Source: Bog-532 sp963805255 (lineage in GTDB: Bacteria; Actinomycetota; Actinomycetes; Streptosporangiales; Streptosporangiaceae). Taken from it: DNA of 64,000 nt. The position numbers were made by a program, and so were the translations under genes. The notes under the pieces are model-generated. The model ran no database searches and was not told the DNA's origin. It worked only from the letters and a program-made list of their open reading frames with translations. Shown piece by piece: positions 28,497 to 38,159 of the stretch. Position 1 is the first letter of the stretch, and the number at the start of each line of letters is the position of its first letter. The stretch covers positions 1-64,000 of the forward strand of contig CAWDTK010000030.1 of the NCBI GenBank assembly GCA_963805255.1, written 5' to 3'.

Positions 28497-28937
28497 GGCA
28501 AATCGGCCATGGGCACCCTGGTCGAGCGGGTCAGCCGGTTCCTGTGCCCCGTCGCGCTCCCGGACGGGCACGACGCGGACTCGGTCAAAAACGCCCTCTT
28601 CGATGCCGTGAAAGACCTGCCGGCGCACCTGCGCAAGTCGCTCACCTGGGACCAGGGCACCGAGATGGCCCGGCACGCCGCCCTCACCGTCGCCGCGGAC
28701 CTTCCCGTCTATTTCGCCCACGCCCATTCCCCGTGGGAGCGCGGTACCAACGAGAACACCAACGGCCTGATCCGGGAATACCTCCCGAAAGGGACAGAAA
28801 TAACCGGCGACATGGATTATCTCTGGTCCGTCGCTGATTCACTTAATGACCGGCCCCGTGCTATACTCGGATTCAGGAAGCCAAGCGAAGTGTTCGCGGA
28901 GCTACTGCTTCAGGAAACCGTGACTCCACCGGCCTGA
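28497..28937 (+). pseudogene. IS30-family transposase, 3' part
   Basis: The open frame reads MGTLVERVSRFLCPVALPDG, LPAHLRKSLTWDQGTEMARH, HAHSPWERGTNENTNGLIRE and LNDRPRAILGFRKPSEVFAE, the C-terminal catalytic half of IS30 transposases. The second D lies in WDQG and the E in NENTNG. It continues the gene fragment ending at 25764. Confidence 0.92.
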
Positions 28938-29104
28938 ATTGCTTCGATCGCTTGAGACCGCCGGGTTATCAGAAACTCTCCAGTCGGATCTTTTACGGAT
29001 CTCCATTTAATTGTTATTAAAGTTCTAATTTCGGCCCGGCGCGCCGAAAAGACAACGACTCCCCGCATCGGTAGAAAGGAGGTGCTAACCAAAACCCTCA
29101 GCAG

Positions 29105-29903
29105 ATGGAGGAGCCGTTGCGTTACCATCGTACCTTCGGACTGAACGCCGAGCAACTCGATGAGCTTGAGGAGCGTATCGAAGACATCCTGCCCGAGCCC
29201 TGGGATAAGGGAATCGGACGGCCGAAGAGCCTCTCGCTGCGGGAAGCGATCATGGTCACGCTGCTGTACAAGCGGCAGAATATGATCGAAGAAGTCATTG
29301 CCGATCTTTTCGGAGTCTCCCAGGGTACCGTCTCGGACATCATCACAGAATTCACCCCGCTGATCGCTCAGGCTACTGGAGAATTCCGGCCTGACGCGGA
29401 GGAGGCGAAGCAGATGACCAGGGGCCGGCTGGCGCTGGTAGACGGGACGTTGTGGCCGTGCTGGTCGTGGGAGAACGCCCCCGAGCTGTGGGCCGGGAAA
29501 TACAAGACCACCGGCCACGGCAGCCTCATTATCAGCGACGAATCGATCGGGAAATATAATCTTCGTCTCGGACCCGGCTCCCGGATGCGACCATGACATG
29601 AAGAAACTGGAAGGCGAGGTGAAGGAGATTCTCGACCTTGCTGGATCCGTTATCGCAGACAAAGGATTTCAAGGATCCGGTTACGTCACGCCGGCAAAGA
29701 AGCCAAAGGGTCGTGAACTCTACATGCGTGAGCATGAGTACAATAACCAGGTCAGTTCCATACGCGCTCCCGTCGAACGTGCGGTTGCGCACCTGAAAAC
29801 CTGGAAGATCCTTTTCGCCGATTATCGGCGGCCGCTCAACACGTTTCTTGATTCTTTCCGCGCAGCCATCGGTCTCTATTTCTTCGAATTGAGTTTTCAA
29901 TAA
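29105..29903 (+). pseudogene. IS5-like (DDE_Tnp_4) transposase, one frameshift
   Basis: Start ATG 29105 follows AAAGGAGGT. The protein reads FGLNAEQLDELEERIEDIL, an HTH region (IEEVIADLFGVSQGTVSDII), LALVDGTLWPCWSWENAPEL (first D) and TTGHGSLII. One extra base near 29552 throws it out of frame. In the next frame it continues KKLEGEVKEILDLAG, IADKGFQGSGYVTP (second D), SIRAPVERAVAHLKTWK (E) and AAIGLYFFELSF. It is otherwise complete. It is a relative of the split gene that follows. Confidence 0.85.
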
Positions 29904-29972
29904 TCCTCAACGGCTTCCCCTGCCGATAGAAAGGAGGTTCCAATACCAAACCTTTCAACGACGGAGAAGCCG

Positions 29973-30262
29973 TTGCGGTTCGAGCGTATGTCAGGACTGG
30001 ACGAAGAGCAACTCGACGAACTGGTGTTCCGCGCGGACGAACTGCTCGGGGAACCCTGGGATAAAGGAATAGGACGCCCACGCGAGCTGACCTTGCGGGA
30101 GGCACTTGTCGTTACCTGCGGATATCTGCGGCAGCACATAATCGAAGAGGTGTGGGCCGACATCTTCGAGGTTGACCAGGCGACGATATCGCGGTACATC
30201 ACGTTTCTGACGCCATTGGTCGAGAAAGCGACAGACGGGGACCGGCCGACGACGGAGGACCC
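29973..30262 (+). pseudogene. IS5-like transposase 2, 5' part
   Basis: The N-terminal helix-turn-helix half (GLDEEQLDELVFRADELL ... IIEEVWADIFEVDQATISRY) is close to the gene at 29105. The same leader TAGAAAGGAGGT precedes it, but the expected ATG has become ACG; TTG 29973 is the first usable start. It is interrupted by an IS4 element after CGGAGGACCC (30253-30262). The C-terminal half resumes at 34293. Confidence 0.85.
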
Positions 30263-30430
30263 CAACGCCATTGACTTAAGGGGTTTTTGGCCGGTGAACT
30301 GGGATGTTACGTGTGCGGCCTGGGTCAGCCCGTGGTGGCGGTGTCCCGCGCTTGTCCGGCGTGTCGCGGGCGTAGATCGGCTGGAATGAGCGGCGGCTCC
30401 TGGTATGAGGACTGATGTCTGAAGTCAGTT

Positions 30431-32359
30431 CTAGCCCGAGTTTCCAATGATCATGCCCCTCGCCAGGGTGTTCTGCCTGGTCGGGATGGGTTTACGGGGC
30501 CGCTGGCGCCTATGACCTAACGGCGGGGGCGTAGCGGTCCAGGTGGAAGATCTGGGTGAGTTTGTCCTGGGTGCTGGTGGTCTCGGTGAGCATCCGGCGG
30601 GCTTTGGGCCTGCCCCGGGCGGCGGGGTAGATCAGGATGGTCTCGCCGATGCCGGCGAGCTGGGTCAGCAGCTCGCGGACTGACATGCGCAGCCCGGCGC
30701 GCTGGGCCTGCAGGCGCATCAGGTGGGCGATCTGCAGGGCCAGGACGCAGGTGAGGACGTGCACGTGGATGTTGTGCTCGGTCCAGTGGAACATCGGGGA
30801 GAACGACACCACGTGCGGGTCTTTCATCTGCCGGAAGGAGAACTCGGCTTCGGACTGGGACCGGTAGCCGGCAATCACCTCGGCAGCGGGCCAGTCGTCG
30901 TGGTCGGTGATCAGCACGTGCTTGCCGAAGATCTCCTCCTCCAGCGCGGCGCGCCCGGCGGCGTCGATGGACCAGGTCAGCCGCAGATCACGGGGGGCAT
31001 CCCCGGTCAGATGCCAGGTGATGACGCGGCGGACCCAGGCGTCATGGGTGATCTTGGTAATCTCCGCCTCTACCTTGTCGCGGGCCCGCCGGGTCTTGCC
31101 GCGGGCCAAGGTGGCGGCCAGCTCGTCCAGCTGCCGGGTGGCCTTGGCGAGCGTGGTGCCGTCGAAGCCGCGGGCCTGATGGGCGTGCAGCTCAGGGGAA
31201 TGAGTCAAGATCGCCCGGCGCCCGGTGCCGTAGACGACGCGGCGGGTGTCATAGGCGGTCAGCTGGCCGAACCGGTCCTCATCAACGACGGCCCGGGCAT
31301 CTGCGGGCACCGCGAGCAGGTCACGGCAGTCACTGGCCGGCACCGACCCCACGTAGTGCAGGTTCGTGCCCGCCAGCAGCGCGAAGTTGGCCTCGGAGTT
31401 CTGCCCCGCGTCGAACACGACCGTCATCTCGGTGCCGTCCTGCCCGGTGGCGGCGGCCAGGGCGGCGTGCCGCGCGGCCAGCACCCGGATCATCTGCGGG
31501 AACTGGGTGACGTCGGGCTTGTTCCCGGGGTAGGCATGCGACAGCAGCGGGACGCCGCCGTCCCGCGTCACCACCAGGCCCAGGCCGACCAGCCGCAGGT
31601 CCGCGCGTTTCTGCTTGGCCTTGCCCCGCTGCGCGACCGGCGCCCTGGCGTTGCCGGTATCGATGAACGTCGCGAAATTCGTCATGTCCAGCGCCACCGA
31701 GCTGGTATCCAGCCCGAACCGGGCGCACGCCGCCAGCGCCAGCTTCTCCTCGATCCGCGGCAGCGCCTCCAGCGGCACGGCGTGCATGGCGTCCCAGAAC
31801 CGGCGGTGATCCAGCGCCGAAGCGCCGATCTTGGTGAACCGGTCCGCCGCCGTGGTACGCCACCAGTCCGCGAAGGCGCGCTTGGAGCACGGATCCACCA
31901 CCCGGTTCAGCGCGGCCAGCGCCAGGTAGGTGCCCGGTGACAGCGGCAGCCCCGGCGGCCTGGCCCCGGCCTCCTCATCGATGATGCCGGCCACGCCCAG
32001 GTCGGCCAGCAGCCCCCACACCGCGGCCACCGCCCCGAAGTCCAGGTGCCGGGTCCGCTCCGGCAGCATCTGTTCCTCCCGGGCGTCCAGCAGCGCCTCA
32101 ATATCGGCCGCCGTGCCCACATACCGCTCGGAGATCATCTTCGGCTTGCCGTCCACCCAGCCCATCTCGCGCAGATACCAGTACGGCTTCCCGCTGATCA
32201 CCTTCTTATACAGGCTCGCCACAAATTTAGGTCATAGGCTACATCCGAGGCGCAGTCAAGCACCGCAACCGCGCGTCACAAGGGAAAACAAGCCTCCCAG
32301 GGCCAGCCCGGACCTCACCCAAGAGTCAGAAGACCATGATCATTGGAAACTCGGGCTAG
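30431..32359 (-). mobile_element. IS1634-family element
   Basis: Perfect 25-bp inverted repeats lie at 30431-30455 and 32335-32359 (core GAGTTTCCAATGATCATG). It is inserted between the left end of the IS4 element and its transposase gene. No flanking duplication is evident. Confidence 0.88.
30510..32222 (-). CDS. IS1634-family transposase
   Basis: A 570-aa transposase with the family start MASLYKKVISGKPYWYLREM. The DDE core includes LDMTNFATFIDTG (first D), TVVFDAGQNSEANF (second D) and the C-terminal IAGYRSQSEAEFSFRQMKDP (E), then WTEHNIHVHVLTCVLALQIA. It is apparently intact. The gene is very GC-rich, like the surrounding IS genes. Confidence 0.94.
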   Translation of the reverse strand: MASLYKKVISGKPYWYLREMGWVDGKPKMISERYVGTAADIEALLDAREEQMLPERTRHLDFGAVAAVWGLLADLGVAGIIDEEAGARPPGLPLSPGTYLALAALNRVVDPCSKRAFADWWRTTAADRFTKIGASALDHRRFWDAMHAVPLEALPRIEEKLALAACARFGLDTSSVALDMTNFATFIDTGNARAPVAQRGKAKQKRADLRLVGLGLVVTRDGGVPLLSHAYPGNKPDVTQFPQMIRVLAARHAALAAATGQDGTEMTVVFDAGQNSEANFALLAGTNLHYVGSVPASDCRDLLAVPADARAVVDEDRFGQLTAYDTRRVVYGTGRRAILTHSPELHAHQARGFDGTTLAKATRQLDELAATLARGKTRRARDKVEAEITKITHDAWVRRVITWHLTGDAPRDLRLTWSIDAAGRAALEEEIFGKHVLITDHDDWPAAEVIAGYRSQSEAEFSFRQMKDPHVVSFSPMFHWTEHNIHVHVLTCVLALQIAHLMRLQAQRAGLRMSVRELLTQLAGIGETILIYPAARGRPKARRMLTETTSTQDKLTQIFHLDRYAPAVRS

Positions 32360-32373
32360 CCCAGGAGCCGTGC

Positions 32374-34101
32374 ATGGAGTTCTACCCGACTTTGCCTGCT
32401 GACGCCAGCCCAGTGGCCGGTGGCATGGATGCTCGCGGCGTGAGGCCGGGGATCGTCGCGGTGCGGCCCGCTGACCTGCGCCGTCCCGGCCGGGGCGGGG
32501 TGTCGGCTTTGCTGCCCGGCCCGGCGGGCCGGCCGGTGACTTCAGGTGAGGATCTGGTGTTCTGCCATCAGGTGACGGTCGCGCCAGCGGTGGTGCGGCG
32601 CAGCGGCGATGTGCAGGCCGGCGGCTGGCTCCCCGGTCACGTCACCCTCGGCCTGCTTGAGGCATACCTGCCGGCTGGGGAGATCGAGGAGCTGGTGGAG
32701 GATTTCGGCTGCGCAGAGGAACGGCAGCGGCTGCTGCCGGCCGCGATGACGGTCCGGCTGCTGGTGGCGATGACCTTGATGCCGGACGCGCCGGTGCCGG
32801 AGGTGACCTTGCGGGTGGCCGGGCTGCTGGCGTGCCTGCCGTGGGCGCGGCCCTGGCACGTGCCGGGTACCGAGGCGGTCACCCGCCGCCTGGACATGAT
32901 CCCCGCGGAGCTGTCCGGGGCGCTGTTCTGGCTGGTCGCCGGGCCGATCGCCGATCCGGGTGCGCCGGGGATGCGGTGGCGGGGGCTGCTGCTATGCGCC
33001 CTGGACGGGTTCCAGGTCCGGGTCCCGGACACCAAGGCGAACCGGAAGTATTTCGGCTCGTCCGGCACCGCGGATAACTCGTCGCCGTTTCCCCAGGTCC
33101 GGGCCGTCATACTCACTGCCGCACGGGCCAAGGCCACCCTCGGCATGGAGTTCGGCCCCTCCTGCGAGGGGGAGCAGACCCTGACCCGGCGGCTGGCCAG
33201 ATCCCGTCCCGGGATCTTCGCGGCGGGCCGGCTGATCCTGATGGACCGCAATTTCCCGGGATTCGCCCTGATCAAGGCGATCCGCGCCCAGGGCGCGCAC
33301 CTGCTGATGCGGATGAAGTCCGATATCGTCCTGCCGCTGCTCAAGGCACTGCCGGACGGCTCGTATGAGTCCTTCCTGTCCGACGGCGCCGACCGCATCC
33401 CGGTCCGCGTCGTGGAATACGACGTGAAAGTCCCCGGCCCGGGCGGCGCCGGGGACGAGCTGTACGCTCTGGCCACCACGCTGACGGACTGGCAGGCATA
33501 CCCCGCCGCGGAACTGGCCGCCTGCTACCCGGACCGGTGGGCCGCGGTGGAAACCGTCATCGGCGAGGACAAGTCCGCGATCACCGGCGCGGGCCCCTCC
33601 CGCGGCCCGATCCTGCGCTCGTCGTCCCCGCACCAGGTCACCCAGGAGATGTGGGCCTGGATCACCGCCACCCAGCTGGTCCGCATCCACGGCTGCCACG
33701 CCATCCAGGCCGGCACGGCCGCCCAGCTCACCGCCGCTCCCGGCAGCGAGCCGAAGGCGCCGGCCACGCCCGCCCGGGTGTCGTTCACGACCGCCCGCCG
33801 CGAGGCCGTCCGCTCGATGACCCAGACCCTGGCATCCGCGAATGCCCCCGCCTCAGCGCTCGCTGCCGCCGCCGCGCTGGCCAGCTCCCGGATCCTCGCC
33901 GCCCTGCTGCCCGTCCGGCCGCCCCGCCACCGCGAACGGTGCACCAAGGGCCGCCAGCAGTTCCCGTCCTCGCCGGCCACCGGGCGGGTACCCGCCAGCA
34001 CCGGCGAGGCCACCATCACCATCTACCCCGCCGGGCAGATCATCTACGCCGGCGCCCGCACCGCTCCCGCAGCCAGCCCGGCCTCCGGCGACACTTCCTA
34101 A
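32374..34101 (+). CDS. IS4-family transposase
   Basis: A 575-aa transposase. Start ATG 32374 has AGGAG upstream; the open frame runs further back only into the IS1634 end. The N-terminal IS4 domain includes LGLLEAYLPAGEIEELVEDFG and VAMTLMPDAPVPEV. The catalytic core has LLCALDGFQVRVPDTKANR (first D), RLILMDRNFPGFALIKAI (second D) and the HQVTQEMWAWITATQLVR region with the Y-x2-R-x3-E-type helix in degenerate form. It is apparently complete. An Ala/Pro-rich C-terminal tail is present. Confidence 0.88.
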   Translation: MEFYPTLPADASPVAGGMDARGVRPGIVAVRPADLRRPGRGGVSALLPGPAGRPVTSGEDLVFCHQVTVAPAVVRRSGDVQAGGWLPGHVTLGLLEAYLPAGEIEELVEDFGCAEERQRLLPAAMTVRLLVAMTLMPDAPVPEVTLRVAGLLACLPWARPWHVPGTEAVTRRLDMIPAELSGALFWLVAGPIADPGAPGMRWRGLLLCALDGFQVRVPDTKANRKYFGSSGTADNSSPFPQVRAVILTAARAKATLGMEFGPSCEGEQTLTRRLARSRPGIFAAGRLILMDRNFPGFALIKAIRAQGAHLLMRMKSDIVLPLLKALPDGSYESFLSDGADRIPVRVVEYDVKVPGPGGAGDELYALATTLTDWQAYPAAELAACYPDRWAAVETVIGEDKSAITGAGPSRGPILRSSSPHQVTQEMWAWITATQLVRIHGCHAIQAGTAAQLTAAPGSEPKAPATPARVSFTTARREAVRSMTQTLASANAPASALAAAAALASSRILAALLPVRPPRHRERCTKGRQQFPSSPATGRVPASTGEATITIYPAGQIIYAGARTAPAASPASGDTS

Positions 34102-34292
34102 CCCGGTCATCCTGCATAAACGACCCGGAAGGAGAAACCCCGTCCCGGCCCGTGGAACCGGCGCCCCCCCCGGAGCGACATCCGGGCTACTGTCATGCCC
34201 ACCGCCACAGCAAAACGCCCAGGAAAACCCATACGGGCATACACGGCCGATACAACCCATAGAACACCTAACACCTAAAAGCGATGGCGTTG

Positions 34293-34801
34293 CGGAGGAC
34301 CCAGCCGAGGCTACCAGGGACGCGATCGCCCTCGTAGACGGCACGCTGTGGCCGTGCTGGTCCTGGGACGGCGAAGATAAGCTGTGGGCCGGGAAATACA
34401 AGACCACGGGACACTGCTCGCTGATCGTAACTAATCTGCAAGGCCGCATAACATTCGTCTCCGAGCCGGTCACTGGCAACCAGCATGACATGGCGAAGCT
34501 GAAGGGCTCGGACGTGGAGATGATACTGAAGAAGGCGGGCGGGGTGCTCGGCGACAAGGGATTCATCGGGACGGACTACATCACCACTCCTATCCGCAAG
34601 CCGAAATGCCGTCAGCTTTTGCAATGGGAACACGAGTGGAACAACCAGGTAAGTTCCTTTCGTGCGCCAGTCGAGCGGGCCGTCGCCACCTTGAAGACCT
34701 GGCGAGTTCTCTTCACGGACTACCGTCGGCCGTTGAAGACCTTCAAGTCGTCGTTCCGCGCCGCAATTGGGCTCTACTTCTTCAAGGAGAGTTTTGCATA
34801 A
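34293..34801 (+). pseudogene. IS5-like transposase 2, 3' part
   Basis: The frame is open from the IS4 boundary: DAIALVDGTLWPCWSWDGED, TTGHCSLIVTNLQGRITFVS, GVLGDKGFIGTDYITTP, SSFRAPVERAVATLKTWRVL and AAIGLYFFKESFA. All catalytic residues are here. It continues the N-terminal half at 29973-30262. Confidence 0.9.
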
Positions 34802-34864
34802 CCCTCACTGCATCCCGGCCCATATCCGCCAGATTTGAGCCGGTGAAACGCTTACGGGTGCTTT

Positions 34865-35496
34865 AACACTGATTTCTCGCGTGCACCTTCTCGTCTCGCT
34901 TGCCGGACCCGCACCATCTGGCAGTACCGATACGTCCCGGCTTTGTCAGGGCTGCTTCCCGCCCTCCCCGGCGTCTCCCGGACCAGGCTGCCCTCAGCTT
35001 CAATCAGGCCGCTGCGACGACCTGACGGTGAAGTCGTTTCACCTCCACACGGTCACAAGCGCCTCGTGGCGCACGGTTTCCGTGTTCCGCACGCATGAGT
35101 TACGGCTGGATCGGGTGCCTTCTATACCCCGGGGGCGGCGGTGCCCGCACGACCGATGCATGTCCCCGGCCGCCGCCTGCCGCTTCTCAGCGGCCAGCCC
35201 CTGTCACCCTGGACTACGACCCGCCCCAGGATGTGTATCTCACGAGGCATCAGCAAAGGTTCACTGTCGTTCACCCCAGCCAGCCTTCCCCTCGCCTGTG
35301 GCCCCCGGCGGAACGGGACCCTCGGGCTTTTCCCTGAGCTTTGCACCCGGCAGGGCAGGACGCTGCCACGCGCATCAGGGCGGGGACGGGCTATGGGCAC
35401 TGCCCGGCATCAGCCAGCCTCCTTCGACGTACTCACTCATTACGTGCGACAACGCGTCGCAACATGCCGAATACGTGCCGAAGCTATGAGCCGCAC
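34865..35496 (-). ncRNA. Probable group II intron RNA fragment without its RT gene
   Basis: There is no credible gene on either strand. On the minus strand the segment begins GTGCGGCTCAT (35494 leftwards), like the GUGYG 5' end of group II introns. It contains many short GC-rich complementary arms and unpaired A-rich joints. The left part would precede an RT gene, but the sequence ends in the IS5-like 3' flank. An open + frame of about 200 aa (34881-35489) has no protein-like features. Assignment rests on the 5' motif and structure-like composition only. Confidence 0.4.
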
Positions 35497-35519
35497 CTGT
35501 CATCTGTGCAGGTCAGCGG

Positions 35520-35573
35520 GGTTTCGGTACGGGTCTTGAAAACCGCTATGGCTGGTGACAGTCATCGTGGGTT
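35520..35573 (+). pseudogene. tRNA-Ser(UGA)-like sequence, part before ISx copy 3
   Basis: The sequence contains an anticodon-loop-like CTTGAAA between GGGT and ACCG, a long variable arm (GGCTGGTGACAGTC) and the start of a T arm, CGTGGGTT. The T arm is completed only beyond the IS, at 38165. The expected 5' acceptor strand (GGAGGGCG) is absent upstream. It therefore looks like a 3' tRNA portion, such as an attachment-site copy, rather than a working gene. Confidence 0.45.
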
Positions 35574-38159
35574 CAGGGCTCCTGACATAGCGGTCTGCTT
35601 ACCGATCGTAACAAGCACCCTGACCTGCGAATTCGCCGTAATTTCCTGCCGGCGCCCCTTGCTCGTATCGCCCCGGATTTGATAAAATAAATGCATATCC
35701 GAGATCGGGAGAAGGGTCCTCGTGGCAGGCAGCAGGCTGACCCAGGCTGTACTGCCGTGGCTGCCTGGCGGCGCTGCCGAGATCGCCCCGGGCGTCGGGC
35801 TGCTCACCTTGCCGGACGGCGGCGGCCAGATATGGGTGCACGGCATGGCGACCTTCACCTGGGAAGCCGGCGACGAGGCCGGGCGGCGGCTGGCCGCGGT
35901 GCAGGTGACCAAGCTGAAAGCCGCGACGCAGAAGCAGGTCGCGGCCGCGCTCGGCACTGACCTGGCGACGGTATGGCGGTGGGTCTCGGCGTACCGCGAG
36001 AACGGGCTGGCCGGGCTGCTGCCGGCCAGGAAGGGCCCCAAGGGGCCGACCAAGCTCACCCCGGAGCTGACCGCGGAAATCAACGACCTGGACGCGCGGG
36101 GCCTGGGCCTGGAGGCGATCGCCAGCCGGTGCGGTGTCTCGACCTTCGCGGTCCGCACCGCCCTGGGACGCGTCCCGGCCCGCCCCCGCGCCGCCGTCCC
36201 GGCCCGGGAAGAACGCCAGCCCGGCGAGGACACCGCAGGCCAGGACGGCAGCGCCGCACGCCAGGACGCTGAGGACGGCGCCGCCGCACGAGACGAGCAG
36301 CAGCCCGCCGCCGGCGGCGGCGGCGGCGCTGGCCAGGACGATGCTGCCGCCGACGCTGCGGACGAGCCCGCAGGTCAGGACAGCACCGCAGGCCGGGCCG
36401 AGGCTGCCGAGGCCGCCGGCGGGCTGCTGCCGGTGCTGCCGGACCCGGTGCCGCGGGACGGGGAACGCGTCCTGGCCCGGTTCGGGCTGCTCGGCGAGGG
36501 CGCTGCCCCGGTATTCGCCGCCGGCGGCCGCTACCCGCTGGCCGGGCTGCTGATCGCTCTGCCCGCCCTGGCGGACACGGGCCTGCTGGAATGCGCCCGC
36601 CAGGTCTACGGCCGGATCCGCGACGGCTACTACAGCCTGGACACGGTCCTGGTCCACCAGGTGCTGCAGGCGCTGCTGCGCGAGCCCCGCGCCGAGGGCA
36701 CCACCCGCGTCCCCCCGCCGGCGATGGGCCGCATCCTGGGCCTGGACCGGGCACCGGAAACCAAGACGATCCGCCGCAAGCTCGCCGGGCTCGCCGCCGC
36801 CGGCAAGGCCGCGGACCTGCAGATGGCCATAGCCAGGCGCCGCGCGGCGGCCAGCCCGGACGACCTCGGGTTCCTCTGCATCGATGGGCACACCCGGGCG
36901 TACTTCGGCACGCGGGAGATACAGAAGATGCACGTGGCCCGGCTGAAGTTCCCCGGCCCGGCGACGGAGGAGACCTGGGTCACCGACGGCGCCGGGGACC
37001 CGCTGCTGGTCGTCATGGCCGAACCGTCCACCTCGCTGGCCGGGCAGATCAAGGAGCTGCTGCCCAAGCTGCGCCAGATCGCCGGGGAAGACCGCAAGCC
37101 CATATTGTGCTTTGACCGGGGCGGCTGGTCCCCGGACCTGTTCGCCGAGATCATCGACGCCAGGTTCGACCTGCTCACCTACCGCAAGGCCAGCGCCGGG
37201 GAAGACATCCCCGACCTGCCCGCGGACGCATTCACCACCGCCGTCCACGCCGGCGACGACGGCCGCGAGCACCGCTACGCACTGGCCGACGGCAGCATCG
37301 ACATCACCGTCACCAGCGGCACGCACAAAGGACGCGTGCTCACCTTGCGGCAGGTCACCCGCCTGGACAAAGGCCGGCAGATCCGGATCCTGGCCACCCG
37401 CCAGGCCGCCGACATGCCGCCCGCCGCCGCGGTCTACGGGATGGGCTCGCGGTGGCGGGAGGAGAACTACTTCCGCTACGGCCGGGCTCACTTCGCCCTC
37501 GACGCCCTGGACACCTACGCCGTCACCGCCGAGGACCCGGACCGGAAGGTCCCCAACCCGGCCAAGAAGAAAGCAGCCGCCGCCGTCAAGACCGCGAAGA
37601 AGGACCTGGCCGCCGCCGAAGCCGCCCGCGACGCCAGGCTCACCAGAATGCGCACCCCAGCCCCCGGCCAGGAAACCGTCATCACCAACCAGCAGCTCGC
37701 AAAGCTTGGCGCCCCGGTCACCGCCGCCCGCCAGCGGCTCGCCGGCGCCCAGGCCGCCGCCAAGGCCATCCCCGCGAAAATCCCGCTGTCGCAGCACAAC
37801 CCGGACCTGGTCCGGCTGGACACCGAGACCAAGCTGATCACCCACGCCATCCGGATGTCCGCCTACAACGCCGAGACGATCCTGGCCCGCGCGCTAAACG
37901 GCGCCTACGCCCGCGCAGACGACGAAGCGTACGCCCTGATCCGCGAAGCCCTCACCACCAGCGGCGACATCATCCCCGCAGACGCCACCCTCACCATCCG
38001 CCTGGACCCGCTCTCCGCACCCCGCCGCACCCGCGCCCTCGCCGCCCTCTGCAAGCAGCTCACCGCCACCGCCACCAAGTACCCCGGCACCGGCCTCACC
38101 CTGCGGTACGAAGTCAAAGAACACACTGCATAAACGATCTCCCTATGTCAGGAGCCCTG
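35574..38159 (+). mobile_element. ISx copy 3, inserted in a tRNA-like T arm
   Basis: A perfect 17-bp inverted repeat, CAGGGCTCCTGACATAG, occurs at 35574-35590 and as its complement at 38143-38159. The 5-bp duplication GGGTT lies at 35569-35573 and 38160-38164. Collapsing it gives GTGGGTTCGAATCCCAC, a perfect tRNA T stem-loop. The element is 2586 bp. Confidence 0.92.
35722..38133 (+). CDS. ISx transposase, 803 aa
   Basis: An intact transposase of the ISx family, starting at GTG 35722 behind GGAGAAGGG. The N-terminal helix-turn-helix motifs are VAAALGTDLATVWRWVSAYR and LEAIASRCGVSTFAVRTALG. An Ala/Asp/Gln-rich disordered linker spans roughly residues 155-240. Catalytic motifs are CIDGHTRAYFG, LCFDRGGWSPDLF and SRWREENYFRYGR. 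A basic coiled-coil region (KKKAAAAVKTAKKDLAAAEA) follows the last motif, as in the other two copies. With the ends conserved it is probably active. Confidence 0.8.
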   Translation: MAGSRLTQAVLPWLPGGAAEIAPGVGLLTLPDGGGQIWVHGMATFTWEAGDEAGRRLAAVQVTKLKAATQKQVAAALGTDLATVWRWVSAYRENGLAGLLPARKGPKGPTKLTPELTAEINDLDARGLGLEAIASRCGVSTFAVRTALGRVPARPRAAVPAREERQPGEDTAGQDGSAARQDAEDGAAARDEQQPAAGGGGGAGQDDAAADAADEPAGQDSTAGRAEAAEAAGGLLPVLPDPVPRDGERVLARFGLLGEGAAPVFAAGGRYPLAGLLIALPALADTGLLECARQVYGRIRDGYYSLDTVLVHQVLQALLREPRAEGTTRVPPPAMGRILGLDRAPETKTIRRKLAGLAAAGKAADLQMAIARRRAAASPDDLGFLCIDGHTRAYFGTREIQKMHVARLKFPGPATEETWVTDGAGDPLLVVMAEPSTSLAGQIKELLPKLRQIAGEDRKPILCFDRGGWSPDLFAEIIDARFDLLTYRKASAGEDIPDLPADAFTTAVHAGDDGREHRYALADGSIDITVTSGTHKGRVLTLRQVTRLDKGRQIRILATRQAADMPPAAAVYGMGSRWREENYFRYGRAHFALDALDTYAVTAEDPDRKVPNPAKKKAAAAVKTAKKDLAAAEAARDARLTRMRTPAPGQETVITNQQLAKLGAPVTAARQRLAGAQAAAKAIPAKIPLSQHNPDLVRLDTETKLITHAIRMSAYNAETILARALNGAYARADDEAYALIREALTTSGDIIPADATLTIRLDPLSAPRRTRALAALCKQLTATATKYPGTGLTLRYEVKEHTA

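Larger units (their letters stand above)
30263..34292 (+). mobile_element. IS4-family element interrupted by IS1634
   Basis: The ends CAACGCCATTG...TTAAGG (30263) and CGATGGCGTTG (to 34292) are inverted repeats. A perfect 10-bp duplication CGGAGGACCC lies at 30253-30262 and 34293-34302, a length typical of IS4. Excising the element restores TTEDPAEATRDAIALVDGTL in the IS5-like gene. Without the nested IS1634 the element is about 2.1 kb. Confidence 0.9.

Noticed and set aside
30723..31940. Long plus-strand frame of 405 codons
   Set aside because: It is the antisense shadow of the IS1634 transposase.
30431..32359. Target duplication for IS1634
   Set aside because: The flanks CAGTT and CCCAG do not match, so only the inverted repeats are claimed.
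34881..35489. 202-codon plus-strand frame as a protein gene
   Set aside because: No ribosome-binding site, domains or coherent hydrophobic pattern; an RNA reading of the minus strand fits better.
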